45,601 bases of DNA. Source: Gemmatimonadota bacterium. GTDB taxonomy: Bacteria > Latescibacterota > UBA2968 > UBA8231. The stretch lies in contig JABHFS010000091.1 of assembly GCA_018672475.1 (NCBI GenBank), positions 1 to 45,601 on the forward strand, written 5' to 3'. Made by a program: the position numbers and the translations under genes. Below, piece after piece: positions 1 through 8,077 of this stretch (positions within the stretch are counted from its first letter, which is position 1; every line of letters starts with the position of its first letter). Under the pieces are notes generated by a model. The model made no database searches. It was not told the DNA's origin and was given only the letters and a program-made list of their open reading frames with translations.

Positions 1-2
1 CC

Positions 3-263
3 GCTCAGATGGAAGCCAAAGCCCGACGGGAATTGACACAGCAGCAGTTGCAAGAGATGAAGGGCGGAGGAGGGGAAGAAGGGAGCGGCAACACTGCAGC
101 GGCTACGGCAATATCCGCGAGCAGCGATACAGGCCAGGCCAACAGTATAGCACCAGATGAGACCGAACCTGCCAGCCCGACGCCCTCTCCTGCCGGCGGC
201 ACGGGGAAATTCGTCAGCGGTGCCTCGGGCGATGCCGGCGCCCTATTCGACCTGCTCGCCTGA
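3..263 (+). CDS. C-terminal end of an unknown protein (cut by window edge)
   Basis: An open frame enters from the window edge and stops at TGA 261-263. About 85 residues are visible. The first 20 are charged and glutamine-rich and look helical. The rest is low-complexity Gly/Ala/Ser/Pro/Thr, and the chain ends in a hydrophobic FDLLA. A methionine lies at base 9, but no ribosome binding site can be judged because the sequence begins there, so this is probably the tail of a longer protein. No family is recognised. It converges on the SGNH hydrolase gene ending at 282. Low-complexity coding content keeps confidence moderate. Confidence 0.4.
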   Translation, partial: AQMEAKARRELTQQQLQEMKGGGGEEGSGNTAAATAISASSDTGQANSIAPDETEPASPTPSPAGGTGKFVSGASGDAGALFDLLA

Positions 264-281
264 CAAGCCAAGACATAACAT

Positions 282-1889
282 TCACTGAATCTCCGCCCGC
301 CGAAACGCCGCCATCGCCACTTCTTCATGGCCCCGAGCCCGTTCCATCTCGCCCCAGGCCCGATAGAGCTGACTGCGGGTCCTCGCCTCACTGGTAGCCT
401 TGAGACCAATCTCGAACACGCGACGAATTTCTTCGATATCCTGTTCGAGTAAAAAGAGAATATACGCCGTTGACGCGACATCTTGTGGGGTATGCGGCAT
501 CCGAAAGGTGAATTTGCCCGGATCGCGCCGCAAAACCCGATGCTGCTCTTGCCGGAGAGCAGGCAAATCCAAATCGACTAAGCCCTTGTGATGCAGATAT
601 TCGGCCAGACGCCCCGCGGCTAATCGATTGCCGATCGGAGTGGGATGGTCCTCATCCATAAAATACCGTTTGGCCTGGAAAGCCAATAGCAGGTCGACAT
701 CCTCCTGGACCAACTCCCCCACCTTCCCAATTTCCCTCAGCACTTGCTCAATATCAGCGCGAATGGCCTCTTCATAATCCCGAGTCAGATCAATCACATC
801 AACACCTTGCCGCCGAGCGTGTTCCAACAAAATCCGCTGGGGATGTTGCAACTCCTCTGCAAAAAGCTGGAAAGTAAATGGATAGATCAACAAGACCACT
901 TCAATGTCCTGTTCACGCGCAAGTTGGTAGATCGCCTGCAAATTTTCGAATACTAATTTCCATCCAGCCTTGAATCGTTTGTCTTCAGGTGATGAGTTCA
1001 CCATTTCCAAAACGTTGTAGACTTGGGCTAAACGCCGGTGCTCGATCGTCAGCATCGGAGTTAACGCCCAGGCAATCAACCGGCTAAAACCCGTCTCGTT
1101 AGCCAAATACCCAGTCAGAGCATTCGATAGGTGAAATACCCCCGAGAAACGACCGATCCCGCCCAATTCGGTGTCAAAAACCGCAGGGTCCGTAATATCA
1201 TTGAGGCAGAGGCCTACTGTTACGAAATCGGGCTCGAAGACTAATGACTCGCGGAATATGGCGTATTCGTGATTGCTCGAATAGCCCTCAACGCCGGTAT
1301 TAATTATCTGATATGAAGAAGACCCAGAACCAGATAGTATATCTTCAAGTAGACCGGCTATCGTCCCATCCTTATCAAGTCCATGCCCCATGGTTACCGA
1401 ATCGCCAAGCATTAAACCCCGTAATTCACCACGAGGCTTAATCATGGGGAAATCGTCGTCGTGGTGACCATATCGGTTAATCCTAGTGCGCACCCCGTGC
1501 AACCTGTTATCTATTGAGGGTATAAGCCGACTGCCCTGAACCCGGACGGCATTGGGCCGGTGCCGATAACCAAGGAACGGATCGGGCACCCAATAAGACA
1601 AACCGAAAATGACCAGCAAAAATCTATCAGCCAATAGTATCATCGCCACGACCGTTACCATCATCGCCACGCCGGTCCACCTTTCCCGCTCGCGACGTCC
1701 GGCATAAAATCCCAATACGACCAGCAACAACCCCATCCCGAGACTCCACCAAACATAACCCAGCATCACATTGTAATAATTCTCAATATAGTCCTGGTAG
1801 TACACCCCTACCCACGGGTTGACCACCAGTGCCGAGAGCATCATCACCGCGCCGATACCGGCGACGCCTTTGCCTACTAAGGCGTGCAT
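282..1889 (-). CDS. Membrane-anchored SGNH/GDSL-like hydrolase
   Basis: A protein of about 535 residues. It begins with three predicted membrane segments in the first 115 residues and is followed by an SGNH-hydrolase-like domain. Visible motifs are GDSVTMG (block I, nucleophile Ser), a later Asn-containing LNDI stretch, and DEDHPTP near the C-terminal side, which fits the Asp-x-x-His of block V. The C-terminal ~70 residues are helical and TPR-like. Such proteins remove or move acyl groups on cell-surface glycans or lipids; the substrate here is unknown. I chose ATG at 1889 over a TTG two codons upstream; neither has a clear Shine-Dalgarno. A terminator hairpin separates it from the upstream PhyH gene, so it probably has its own promoter. 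Confidence 0.75.
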   Translation of the reverse strand: MHALVGKGVAGIGAVMMLSALVVNPWVGVYYQDYIENYYNVMLGYVWWSLGMGLLLVVLGFYAGRRERERWTGVAMMVTVVAMILLADRFLLVIFGLSYWVPDPFLGYRHRPNAVRVQGSRLIPSIDNRLHGVRTRINRYGHHDDDFPMIKPRGELRGLMLGDSVTMGHGLDKDGTIAGLLEDILSGSGSSSYQIINTGVEGYSSNHEYAIFRESLVFEPDFVTVGLCLNDITDPAVFDTELGGIGRFSGVFHLSNALTGYLANETGFSRLIAWALTPMLTIEHRRLAQVYNVLEMVNSSPEDKRFKAGWKLVFENLQAIYQLAREQDIEVVLLIYPFTFQLFAEELQHPQRILLEHARRQGVDVIDLTRDYEEAIRADIEQVLREIGKVGELVQEDVDLLLAFQAKRYFMDEDHPTPIGNRLAAGRLAEYLHHKGLVDLDLPALRQEQHRVLRRDPGKFTFRMPHTPQDVASTAYILFLLEQDIEEIRRVFEIGLKATSEARTRSQLYRAWGEMERARGHEEVAMAAFRRAEIQ

Positions 1890-1900
1890 GGCCAATAAAA

Positions 1901-1927
1901 AAGCCGGCCTGCAAAAACAGGCCGACT
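1901..1927 (-). terminator. Rho-independent terminator after the PhyH gene
   Basis: Inverted arms AAGCCGGCCTG and CAGGCCGACT surround a CAAAAA loop. Read on the minus strand, the hairpin is followed by a T-tract. It lies 24 nt past the stop of the minus-strand PhyH gene and just before the SGNH hydrolase start. Confidence 0.75.
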
Positions 1928-1950
1928 AATCTTCCAAAAGATATCCAGCT

Positions 1951-2763
1951 TCACGCTGCTCGCAGCTCATTCTCAGGCGCATTCTCCAACCGCGAAAGCC
2001 AATAGGACAGGTCGAAGTTGTCATCGCCGGTCAAAAAGCGCCACATCTTGATCCGGTTGACCGCTTCCAAACGCACCTCATTGCCATACCAACGATGATT
2101 GGCATTGAGCAGGCCGGGGATCTCCGCGTCATCGATATCGTCGGTATTCCACAGTTTCTTCTGCCGCACCGTCGGGTTGAGCCGCAACTTGAACATATAG
2201 CGCTTGTTGTCGGTCAGGTTGGGTTGCGCGCAATGCCAGATGCCGTGGTGGGCTACCGCCACCGTGCCGGCCTTGCAGACCATCGGCATTTGCCCGAGAA
2301 AATTCTGGTAGCGGGCGATATCCGACTCGCTGACGCGGCGATACTGGCTGCCGGGCAAAAACATCGTGCCGCCCATCTCGCGCGGCGTATCGTGCGCGAA
2401 ATAAAAAAACTGCACGTCGAAGTGCATGCGGGTATCGATAATCGCATCGGCATGCCAGATCTGCCCGTGCTCGTGGTTGGCATTGACGGTGTGCACCGCA
2501 TGATGATCGTAGAGCGGGCCGGGACCGACCAGGCTGTCGATCATACCCTGGATCGCGGGCAGGCGTATTACTTGGCCAATCGCCAGATCCTGCCACAACT
2601 CGTCCATCGGCACCCCAGCCTTGCCGCGCAGAACCCCGGCCTCCATCTCGGCGCAGGCCGCCCGATTAAGCTCGTCAGGCACCAATTCGTCGAAGCGCAG
2701 CAAACCATCGGCAACAAACTGCGCCATTTGCTTGCTGTTCAGGAGATGTTGTTTATCCACCAT
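1951..2763 (-). CDS. Phytanoyl-CoA dioxygenase (PhyH) family protein
   Basis: A protein of 270 residues with the Fe(II)/2-oxoglutarate dioxygenase signature of the PhyH family. The proximal His-x-Asp is seen in the IWHADAIIDTR segment, the distal His in GIWHCAQPN, and a C-terminal Arg follows in KLRLNP. These enzymes hydroxylate small organic molecules using oxygen and 2-oxoglutarate; the family is much expanded in some environmental bacteria and the substrate cannot be told from sequence. The start ATG (2761-2763) has a strong GGAGGAG four bases upstream and overlaps the end of the preceding small gene by 11 nt, so the two are probably translated from one message. A terminator follows the stop. 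Confidence 0.85.
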   Translation of the reverse strand: MVDKQHLLNSKQMAQFVADGLLRFDELVPDELNRAACAEMEAGVLRGKAGVPMDELWQDLAIGQVIRLPAIQGMIDSLVGPGPLYDHHAVHTVNANHEHGQIWHADAIIDTRMHFDVQFFYFAHDTPREMGGTMFLPGSQYRRVSESDIARYQNFLGQMPMVCKAGTVAVAHHGIWHCAQPNLTDNKRYMFKLRLNPTVRQKKLWNTDDIDDAEIPGLLNANHRWYGNEVRLEAVNRIKMWRFLTGDDNFDLSYWLSRLENAPENELRAA

Positions 2764-3037
2764 GAATCTCCTCCATTTTTTCGAGAATATATTCGTATTT
2801 CAAATAGGATGTATTGTATTCCATCCCCGGATAGGCCGGATATTGCTGCGGGAATTGCACGACCCGCCAGCCGTCCTGCATCGCCGCCACCACCGAAGCG
2901 TAGGGCGGTTCTTCACTATCGCCGCTACTGGAGCGGTCTTGGCCCGTACCGTCATAGAGCGACCAGGCCACGGCCGCGCTGTGCAGATCGGGCGAGTGCA
3001 CGTAGAGCACGAGTAACTTCTGTCTGATTTGCGTCAC
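2753..3037 (-). CDS. Small protein of unknown function upstream of PhyH
   Basis: A 94-residue protein starting at GTG 3035-3037, with GAGG five bases before it. The open frame extends further upstream without ATG, but that part lies antisense to a decayed transporter, so I kept the GTG. The protein is rich in aromatic residues near its end (for example GWRVVQFPQQYPAYPG), with a tyrosine-rich helical C-terminus. No membrane segment or signal peptide is visible. It overlaps the PhyH start by 11 nt, which implies translational coupling and a shared role. I do not recognise a family. Confidence 0.6.
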   Translation of the reverse strand: MTQIRQKLLVLYVHSPDLHSAAVAWSLYDGTGQDRSSSGDSEEPPYASVVAAMQDGWRVVQFPQQYPAYPGMEYNTSYLKYEYILEKMEEIHGG

Positions 3038-3124
3038 GGCATCCTCGCTAAAAAAGTTCGCTCCAATATAGGACAAGCGCCGCAGGCCGGCAATCACTCC
3101 GCCCCTTGTAGAAAGATGCCCAGC

Positions 3125-3500
3125 GCCGATCTTGCAGCACCCACCCTCGTTATCTTTGGGGCCGTTTGCAGGGTGTTTCCTATTAGCGGGCTCGGTTTTG
3201 CGGCGATTTATCCGGTGGTCGTCGTCATAAGGGCAGCATTTCGCCAAAGACTAGAGGTTGGTCATCGGTGGTGGCATTGCGCCTTCTTCTTCCCTTTTTC
3301 CATCTCGGCCTTGGCGAAGGGCATAGGGATTGAGCAGGCGTTATGGTTTTATCCGGCCATCGGTCTGGCCATGGCGCTGGCCGCCGTCCTATGTCCTCAC
3401 ACGCGAGATATCGGCTTAGGCCGGTATTATATCGCGGGCGATTTAGCTATGTTCGCGGGCGAAGGAGAAAGGCCGTATCATTGCCCTGCGCTCCCCCGGG
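3125..3500 (+). pseudogene. Decayed MFS-type transporter, C-terminal relic
   Basis: Plus-strand translation shows pieces of a major facilitator superfamily C-terminal half scattered over frames. GLGFAAIYPVVVVI resembles a transmembrane segment with a Gly-x-Gly...Tyr-Pro pattern. A stretch in another frame (LVIGGGIAPSSS), broken by a stop, resembles the next loop and helix. GIGIEQALWFYPAIGLAMAL back in the first frame resembles the last helix. No start and no N-terminal half exist here. The frame switches and internal stop mark it as dead. The alignment is from memory of MFS patterns, not a search. Confidence 0.4.
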
Positions 3501-3569
3501 CACGCCTAGGGCGACACCAAAAATAGCGAGTAGACCGACAATGGGTAGCACGAAGAGCAGATAAGCCAT
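3447..3569 (-). CDS. Possible 40-residue membrane peptide
   Basis: ATG at 3567-3569 is preceded by AGGAG at a 7-base spacing. It opens a 40-codon frame with one strongly hydrophobic stretch (MAYLLFVLPIVGLLAIFGVA), a Gly-rich turn and a basic end. It lies antisense to the tail of the decayed transporter. A good ribosome binding site plus a clean hydrophobic helix argue for a real small membrane protein, or for the 5' end of a gene lost by frameshift. No family is recognised. Confidence 0.3.
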   Translation of the reverse strand: MAYLLFVLPIVGLLAIFGVALGVPGGAQGNDTAFLLRPRT

Positions 3570-3976
3570 GGTGCGTCTCCTATGTTTTTTTGCCGTATTG
3601 GACTCCGCATGAGAAACTTTACTCTATTGTAAAAGGGCATAAAAAACGCGAGGGTGGCGATTCTTTTGTCCTATGATATTATTTGATGGCTACGCCTCTG
3701 TGGTGAGAAGGCCCATTTACTGCGACAAAATACCCACACTTCGCGAACAAACAATCTCAGCTCGGCGTTTTAGAGCCTAAAGAGAGAACAAGGCAACGTC
3801 TGTACCAGCGATATATTTCGGGGGAGTGACCTCCTCGAAAATCACGTTGCAGCTAAACCTATAAGCACTTTCTGGTACGGCGGCGGCTCAACCGGCAATA
3901 GAACGCTAGCATACTCTCCTATCGGCGCCATTTAGTTCGACATTTTTCGATCAAAAATCGGTGCCGTAACCCATAA
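3570..3976. other. Gene-less stretch before the Omp85-type gene
   Basis: About 400 bases without a convincing open frame. Near the right end a short hairpin, ATTTTT-CGATC-AAAAAT at 3942-3958, lies about 20 bases before the ATG of the barrel protein gene. No clear -35/-10 pair was found. Confidence 0.4.
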
Positions 3977-5287
3977 ATGCACCCCATGCGTATTAAACTT
4001 TATTGTACCGCAATCCTGCTGCTGCCCGTCCTACTCGCAGCCGCCTCCTCGCTCGAAACCTTTGCCGGTCGCAAGGTATTGCGCATCGATATAGAAGGCC
4101 ACCGCACTACCCGCGAGCATACTATCCGCCGTGAATTGCACACTACAACCGGCCAAGCCTTCGACCCCGAACGCTGGCGCGCCGATCTGCAGCGCTTAGA
4201 CAATCTCGATATCTTTAGCTCGCTCAACAGTAACGTGCAAGCCACGGAAAACGGCATCATTCTCGTTCTGCGCATGCGCGAGATCCCCCCTGCGGTGCCC
4301 TATATCTCCTACAACGTCACCGACGAGGATGGCTGGTCCTTCGGCCCGGCGCTCAAGGCGGTCAATCTGCTCGGCCGCGACCTCTTCGTCGCCGGTTATG
4401 CCCTATTCGGCGGTAAAACGACCTTCCTGCTCGATTTAAACTATCCTTGGATCGCGGGTAACCACCTCTCCTTCGACCTCGACATCGGCCGTATCGAACG
4501 CGAGAATACGCTCGACGGCTTCCGCGAAACGAGCTTCGAGTTCAGCCCGTGGTTGGGGGCTTATCTCGGCGAGCGAGGACGCGCCGGTGTGGGTTTTTCC
4601 TATTTTCGTGTCGACAGCGATCGCCCGGGACACACATTGCAGGCCAACGGGCGGGACCAGCTCTTTCAAGCCGGTTTGCGCCTGGGTTACGACTCGCGCG
4701 ACGCCTGGGGCGACCCGCACCGAGGCTGGCTCAACGAGATCGAAATACAGAAAACCGGCGGACCACTGCCCGGTGACGGCGACTACTCGACCACCCACCT
4801 AGACCTACGCCGCTTCCAACCGCTGACGACCAACCAGACCTTGGTCCTCGCCGGCTTGCTGTCGTTGCAATCGGGCGAAGTCGGGCACAACCTGCCCGAA
4901 TACATGGATTTCCACCTCGGCGGTGCCAATACTATCCGCGGTTATCAAATCGACGAGTTGGGCTCCACGCTCTTTGGCAAGAACCAGCTAATCGGCACCC
5001 TCGAATACCGTTTTCCGCTGCTGGCTAGCCGCGAATATATCCTAATGGGTTTAGCCGCCGACATAGGGCTTTCCGGCGCATTTTTTGCCGACACCGGTCT
5101 CGCCTGGAGCCACCGTCGACATTTTGCCGGGGACCGCCTGCAAACCGGCGTCGGTTTGGGGCTACGCCTGCTACTGCCCGCCGTTGATATGACCCGCCTC
5201 GACATCGGCTATTCCCCCAGCGGCGGCTGGCAAATCCACTTCGCCTCCTTCGCCAAAATGCGCGCACAACGGGCCCGTTTGCGCTGA
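3977..5287 (+). CDS. Omp85/BamA-superfamily outer-membrane protein with one POTRA domain
   Basis: A protein of 436 residues. An N-terminal signal peptide (hydrophobic LLLPVLLAAASS after a Lys/Arg start) is followed by one POTRA-like domain around residues 33-105 (VLRIDIEGHRTTREHTIRRE pattern). The remainder is a beta-barrel of the surface antigen (D15) family. The segment NTIRGYQ, matching the conserved (V/I)RGY-type loop-6 motif of Omp85 barrels, supports this. At this length it is shorter than BamA (five POTRAs) and resembles FhaC/TamA-like or short Omp85 members. It would sit in the outer membrane and help insert or export proteins or lipids. It stands alone, tail-to-tail with the sigma factor gene. 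Confidence 0.85.
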   Translation: MHPMRIKLYCTAILLLPVLLAAASSLETFAGRKVLRIDIEGHRTTREHTIRRELHTTTGQAFDPERWRADLQRLDNLDIFSSLNSNVQATENGIILVLRMREIPPAVPYISYNVTDEDGWSFGPALKAVNLLGRDLFVAGYALFGGKTTFLLDLNYPWIAGNHLSFDLDIGRIERENTLDGFRETSFEFSPWLGAYLGERGRAGVGFSYFRVDSDRPGHTLQANGRDQLFQAGLRLGYDSRDAWGDPHRGWLNEIEIQKTGGPLPGDGDYSTTHLDLRRFQPLTTNQTLVLAGLLSLQSGEVGHNLPEYMDFHLGGANTIRGYQIDELGSTLFGKNQLIGTLEYRFPLLASREYILMGLAADIGLSGAFFADTGLAWSHRRHFAGDRLQTGVGLGLRLLLPAVDMTRLDIGYSPSGGWQIHFASFAKMRAQRARLR

Positions 5288-5293
5288 GCGCAT

Positions 5294-5323
5294 AAAAAAA
5301 CCGGCCCCGTTAAAGGGACCGGT
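5294..5323 (-). terminator. Terminator of the sigma factor gene
   Basis: Arms ACCGGCCCC and GGGACCGGT around GTTAAA form a stem with one mismatch. Seven A bases on the plus-strand 5' side give a T-tract when read on the minus strand, so it ends the minus-strand sigma factor transcript. Confidence 0.75.
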
Positions 5324-5355
5324 CAGGCATCCAACTAACGAACGCGAAACCCGGG

Positions 5356-6201
5356 TTAGTTGTGCGAAAACTCCATCAGTAACCCACCGCATTCGGCTTT
5401 CATTTTTTCTAGGGCTCTATTTCTCAACTGCCTTATCCGCTCGCGCGTGACGCCCATGGCATCGCCGATCTCCTCCAGCGTCTGCGGTTCGCTATTGTCG
5501 AGACCAAAATACGCGCGCACAATCTGACACTCGCGGTCGTCGAGCACGCCGAGGCAGCCCGTCACCGTATCGCGCATTTCGCTGTCGACAAAGCACTCGT
5601 CGATGGGAGCTTCATTGGAAGCAAAGACCTGCACCAGCGAGATTTCCTCGTCGGGAAAAGCCGGAGCATCCAAGGATACGTCCTGCTGACTCACTTCAAA
5701 GGCATTGCGGGTGCGCTCAGCGGAAATATCGACGCGGTCGGCGATCTCCTCAAACGTCGGCACGCGCCCCAATTGTTGCGCGAGGAAACCGCTCTCCTTC
5801 TCGATTTTCTGCAAGTCGTTGATCTGGCTCATTGGTGGCCGGGCAATCTTACCCTGCTCGGCTAGGGCCTTGAGAATCGCCTGGCGGATCCACCACACCG
5901 CATAGGTGATAAACTTAAAACCGCGGGTCTCATCAAAGCGTTTAACCGCTTCCATCAGCCCGATATTGCCTTCGGAAATCAGCTCGATTAACGAGAGGCC
6001 ATAATCCTTGTAATCGCGTGCAACGCTGACGACAAAGCGCAAATTGGCAAAAACCAGGGCCTGACGCGCCTTTTCATTGCCCGCTTTGGCAAGCTGGAAG
6101 AACTCGACCTCTTTTTCGCGACTGAGCGGTTCGGCATCTTTGATATCCCGCCAATAAAGATCCGTTGAGGAGAATAAACCAGCCTTGTTGTGTATATCCA
6201 T
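5356..6201 (-). CDS. Sigma-70 family RNA polymerase sigma factor (primary-like, group 2)
   Basis: A protein of 281 residues with regions 1.2 to 4 and no long region 1.1. Region 2 carries the hallmark stretches NLRFVVSVARDY, LIELISEGNIGLMEAVKRFD and FITYAVWWIRQAI (core binding and -10 melting). Region 3 follows. Region 4.2 contains TLEEIGDAMGVTRERIRQL, the -35 binding helix-turn-helix. Length and motifs fit a group-2 (RpoS/SigA-like) factor rather than ECF. The start ATG (6199-6201) has AGAGG six bases upstream; an in-frame GTG just before it is less well spaced. A TTACTG/TATAAT promoter lies upstream and a terminator downstream, so it is a single-gene unit. Confidence 0.92.
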   Translation of the reverse strand: MDIHNKAGLFSSTDLYWRDIKDAEPLSREKEVEFFQLAKAGNEKARQALVFANLRFVVSVARDYKDYGLSLIELISEGNIGLMEAVKRFDETRGFKFITYAVWWIRQAILKALAEQGKIARPPMSQINDLQKIEKESGFLAQQLGRVPTFEEIADRVDISAERTRNAFEVSQQDVSLDAPAFPDEEISLVQVFASNEAPIDECFVDSEMRDTVTGCLGVLDDRECQIVRAYFGLDNSEPQTLEEIGDAMGVTRERIRQLRNRALEKMKAECGGLLMEFSHN

Positions 6202-6230
6202 CACAAACCTCTTGTAATTAAAAAAAACAT

Positions 6231-6260
6231 ATTATAACCATTTAAATAATACATCAGTAA
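6231..6260 (-). promoter_or_regulatory. Likely promoter of the sigma factor gene
   Basis: On the minus strand, TTACTG (6255-6260) and TATAAT (6231-6236) are 18 bases apart. They lie in a very AT-rich leader about 30 bases before the start codon. Confidence 0.5.
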
Positions 6261-6347
6261 CCCTTACGTTCACGTTAGGTTTAAATATAAAAAGCGCAGT
6301 GAACAGATGCAAATTTAATATTAGATGACCTTAAGACGGTTGGGGAT

Positions 6348-6776
6348 TCAATCAGAAAGGGGGCGGCGGCGACTCTTCTTTTTTTCTGAGTGGCGTTTTT
6401 TGCCGTCGAGACGGCGGGCCCTGGCGGCACGTCCGGGTTTGGTCTTTCTGCGCTTGGGCGGCGGCGGCTTGATCGCCTCGGCTAACAATGCTGATAGCTT
6501 ATCGAGACAATCTTCGCGATTGCGCCCCTGCGTGCGAAAACGCTCCGAATGGACGATCAGCAATCCCTCGCTGTTGAGCCGTGCGGAGAGCTTTTCCGCA
6601 ATTCGTTGGCGTTGCAACGCGCTCAGGACCGCGCTTTGCGCAAAGTTGTACTGCAACTCGGCCCGGGTATTGAGCTTATTGACATTCTGTCCCCCAGGCC
6701 CCGAACTGCGGTTGAATTTGAAGCGCAACTCGGCCAACGGGATTTCTAGAATAGATGTGATATAGAGCGTTTCCAT
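6348..6776 (-). CDS. arfB: ArfB/YaeJ-type peptidyl-tRNA hydrolase (ribosome rescue)
   Basis: A protein of 142 residues with the class-I release factor catalytic loop SSGPGGQNVNK (GGQ motif) near residue 27. It ends in a long, very basic tail (KRRKTKPGRAARARR ... KKKSRRRP). A GGQ domain without codon-recognition domains plus a positively charged C-terminal extension is the architecture of ArfB. That protein plugs its tail into the empty mRNA channel of stalled ribosomes and hydrolyses the peptidyl-tRNA. It is divergently transcribed from the oxidoreductase gene, with that gene's promoter starting five bases away. Confidence 0.9.
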   Translation of the reverse strand: METLYITSILEIPLAELRFKFNRSSGPGGQNVNKLNTRAELQYNFAQSAVLSALQRQRIAEKLSARLNSEGLLIVHSERFRTQGRNREDCLDKLSALLAEAIKPPPPKRRKTKPGRAARARRLDGKKRHSEKKKSRRRPLSD

Positions 6777-6780
6777 AAGA

Positions 6781-6809
6781 TTGATGGGTTAAGGTCTGTG
6801 CTTTATAAT
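6781..6809 (+). promoter_or_regulatory. Sigma-70 promoter of the oxidoreductase/creatininase pair
   Basis: TTGATG (6781-6786) and a perfect TATAAT (6804-6809) are separated by 17 bases. They lie 60 bases before the ATG at 6869, which itself has GAGGAG upstream. Confidence 0.75.
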
Positions 6810-6868
6810 AGTCTCCGCGGATAAAATAACTATACCACAACATAAATTTTCTCTGAGGAGATACAACA

Positions 6869-8041
6869 ATGGCCCGTTATACCGCCGCCGTCGTCGGTTG
6901 CGGCTCGATCGGCAATGCCCACATGGAAGGCTACAATCTCGTCGACGATGTCGAAGTGATTGCCGTCGCCGACCCGATCGCCGCCGCCCGCAAGACCTAT
7001 ATGGACGAATACGGCATCGCGCAGGAATTCGAGACCGTCGAAGAAATGATGGAAAAGGCCAAGCCCGACATCGTCAGCGTCTGTACTTGGCATCTGTTGC
7101 ACCCCGGCCCGACCGTCGCCGCAGCCAAAGGCGGGGCCAAGGCCGTCATCTGTGAAAAACCGATGGCCATCGGCATGGCCCCGGCCGACCAGATGGTCGA
7201 CGGTTGCCAGGAGCACGGCACCAAACTGGTCATCAGCCACCAACGGCGCTTTACGCCCGGCTGGGAAAAAGCCAAGGCAATGCTTGAAGAAGGCGCGATC
7301 GGCACCCCGGTCTTCGTCACTAACAAAGTCGCCGAAGGCCTGACCAATTGGGGCACACATTCAATCGACGGCTCGCGTTTCGTGCTCGGCGACCCCAAAG
7401 CCGAGTGGGTGATGGGAGCGGTCGAGCGCCGTACCGACCGCTACGAACGCGACACCTTGGTCGAAGACGCCTGTATGGGGCTCGTGCATTTTGACAATGG
7501 CATCCAACTCTTTATCCAATCGGATCTCATGCGCGAAGGCGCGACCGCCGGCAGTTTCGAAATCCGTGGCAGCGAGGGATTCCTCAACGTCAGCGAGACC
7601 AAGGTAGAAATGATGAACGCCACTTCCAATGGCTGGCAGGATATCGACCTGGGCCTATCCAAAGACGACAAGGCGATCGGCGGCAATACCAACGCCGCCC
7701 AGGTACGCGAGCTAATCTCCTGGATCGAAGGCGATACCGATCATCATCGCAACGCCGGCACTACCGCCCGCGACACCGTCGAGATCATGATGGCCCTCTA
7801 CGAATCGGCGCGACAAAACCACGTTGTCCGCCTGCCGATGAGCGAAAAGGGTTATCCGCTAGAGTTGATGGTCGCCGAGGGCAAGCTGCCCATCGAGGTC
7901 GAGGGGCGCTACGATATCCGCGGTTTTCTCAAACGCGAAAATATCGACGAGGCAAAATACAAGAAGCTCTGGGACGAGGGCATCGGCCATCACCAGATTA
8001 TGCGCACGCTGCACGAAGAAATGCAGCAAAGCCAGAAGTAG
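6869..8041 (+). CDS. Gfo/Idh/MocA family NAD(P)-dependent oxidoreductase
   Basis: A protein of 390 residues. The Rossmann fold opens with VVGCGSIGNAH (GxGxxG) close to the N-terminus. The family's catalytic-lysine motif appears as CEKPMAIG near residue 97. A C-terminal alpha/beta dimer domain follows. Members oxidise or reduce sugars, inositols and related polyols; the substrate cannot be named. The start has a GAGGAG ribosome binding site. The creatininase-family gene follows after 36 bases in the same direction, so both are probably used in breakdown of one compound. Confidence 0.88.
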   Translation: MARYTAAVVGCGSIGNAHMEGYNLVDDVEVIAVADPIAAARKTYMDEYGIAQEFETVEEMMEKAKPDIVSVCTWHLLHPGPTVAAAKGGAKAVICEKPMAIGMAPADQMVDGCQEHGTKLVISHQRRFTPGWEKAKAMLEEGAIGTPVFVTNKVAEGLTNWGTHSIDGSRFVLGDPKAEWVMGAVERRTDRYERDTLVEDACMGLVHFDNGIQLFIQSDLMREGATAGSFEIRGSEGFLNVSETKVEMMNATSNGWQDIDLGLSKDDKAIGGNTNAAQVRELISWIEGDTDHHRNAGTTARDTVEIMMALYESARQNHVVRLPMSEKGYPLELMVAEGKLPIEVEGRYDIRGFLKRENIDEAKYKKLWDEGIGHHQIMRTLHEEMQQSQK

Positions 8042-8077
8042 AGCAATTCTGCCAATCCACGGAAACGGGATCAAGCG

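Noticed and set aside
2095..3027. Plus-strand open frame of 310 codons
   Set aside because: It is antisense to the PhyH gene; the product is a mirror of its codon bias with no motif.
3029..3526. Intact plus-strand protein of 165 residues
   Set aside because: Its parts match an MFS end only when frames are switched, so it was called a relic instead.
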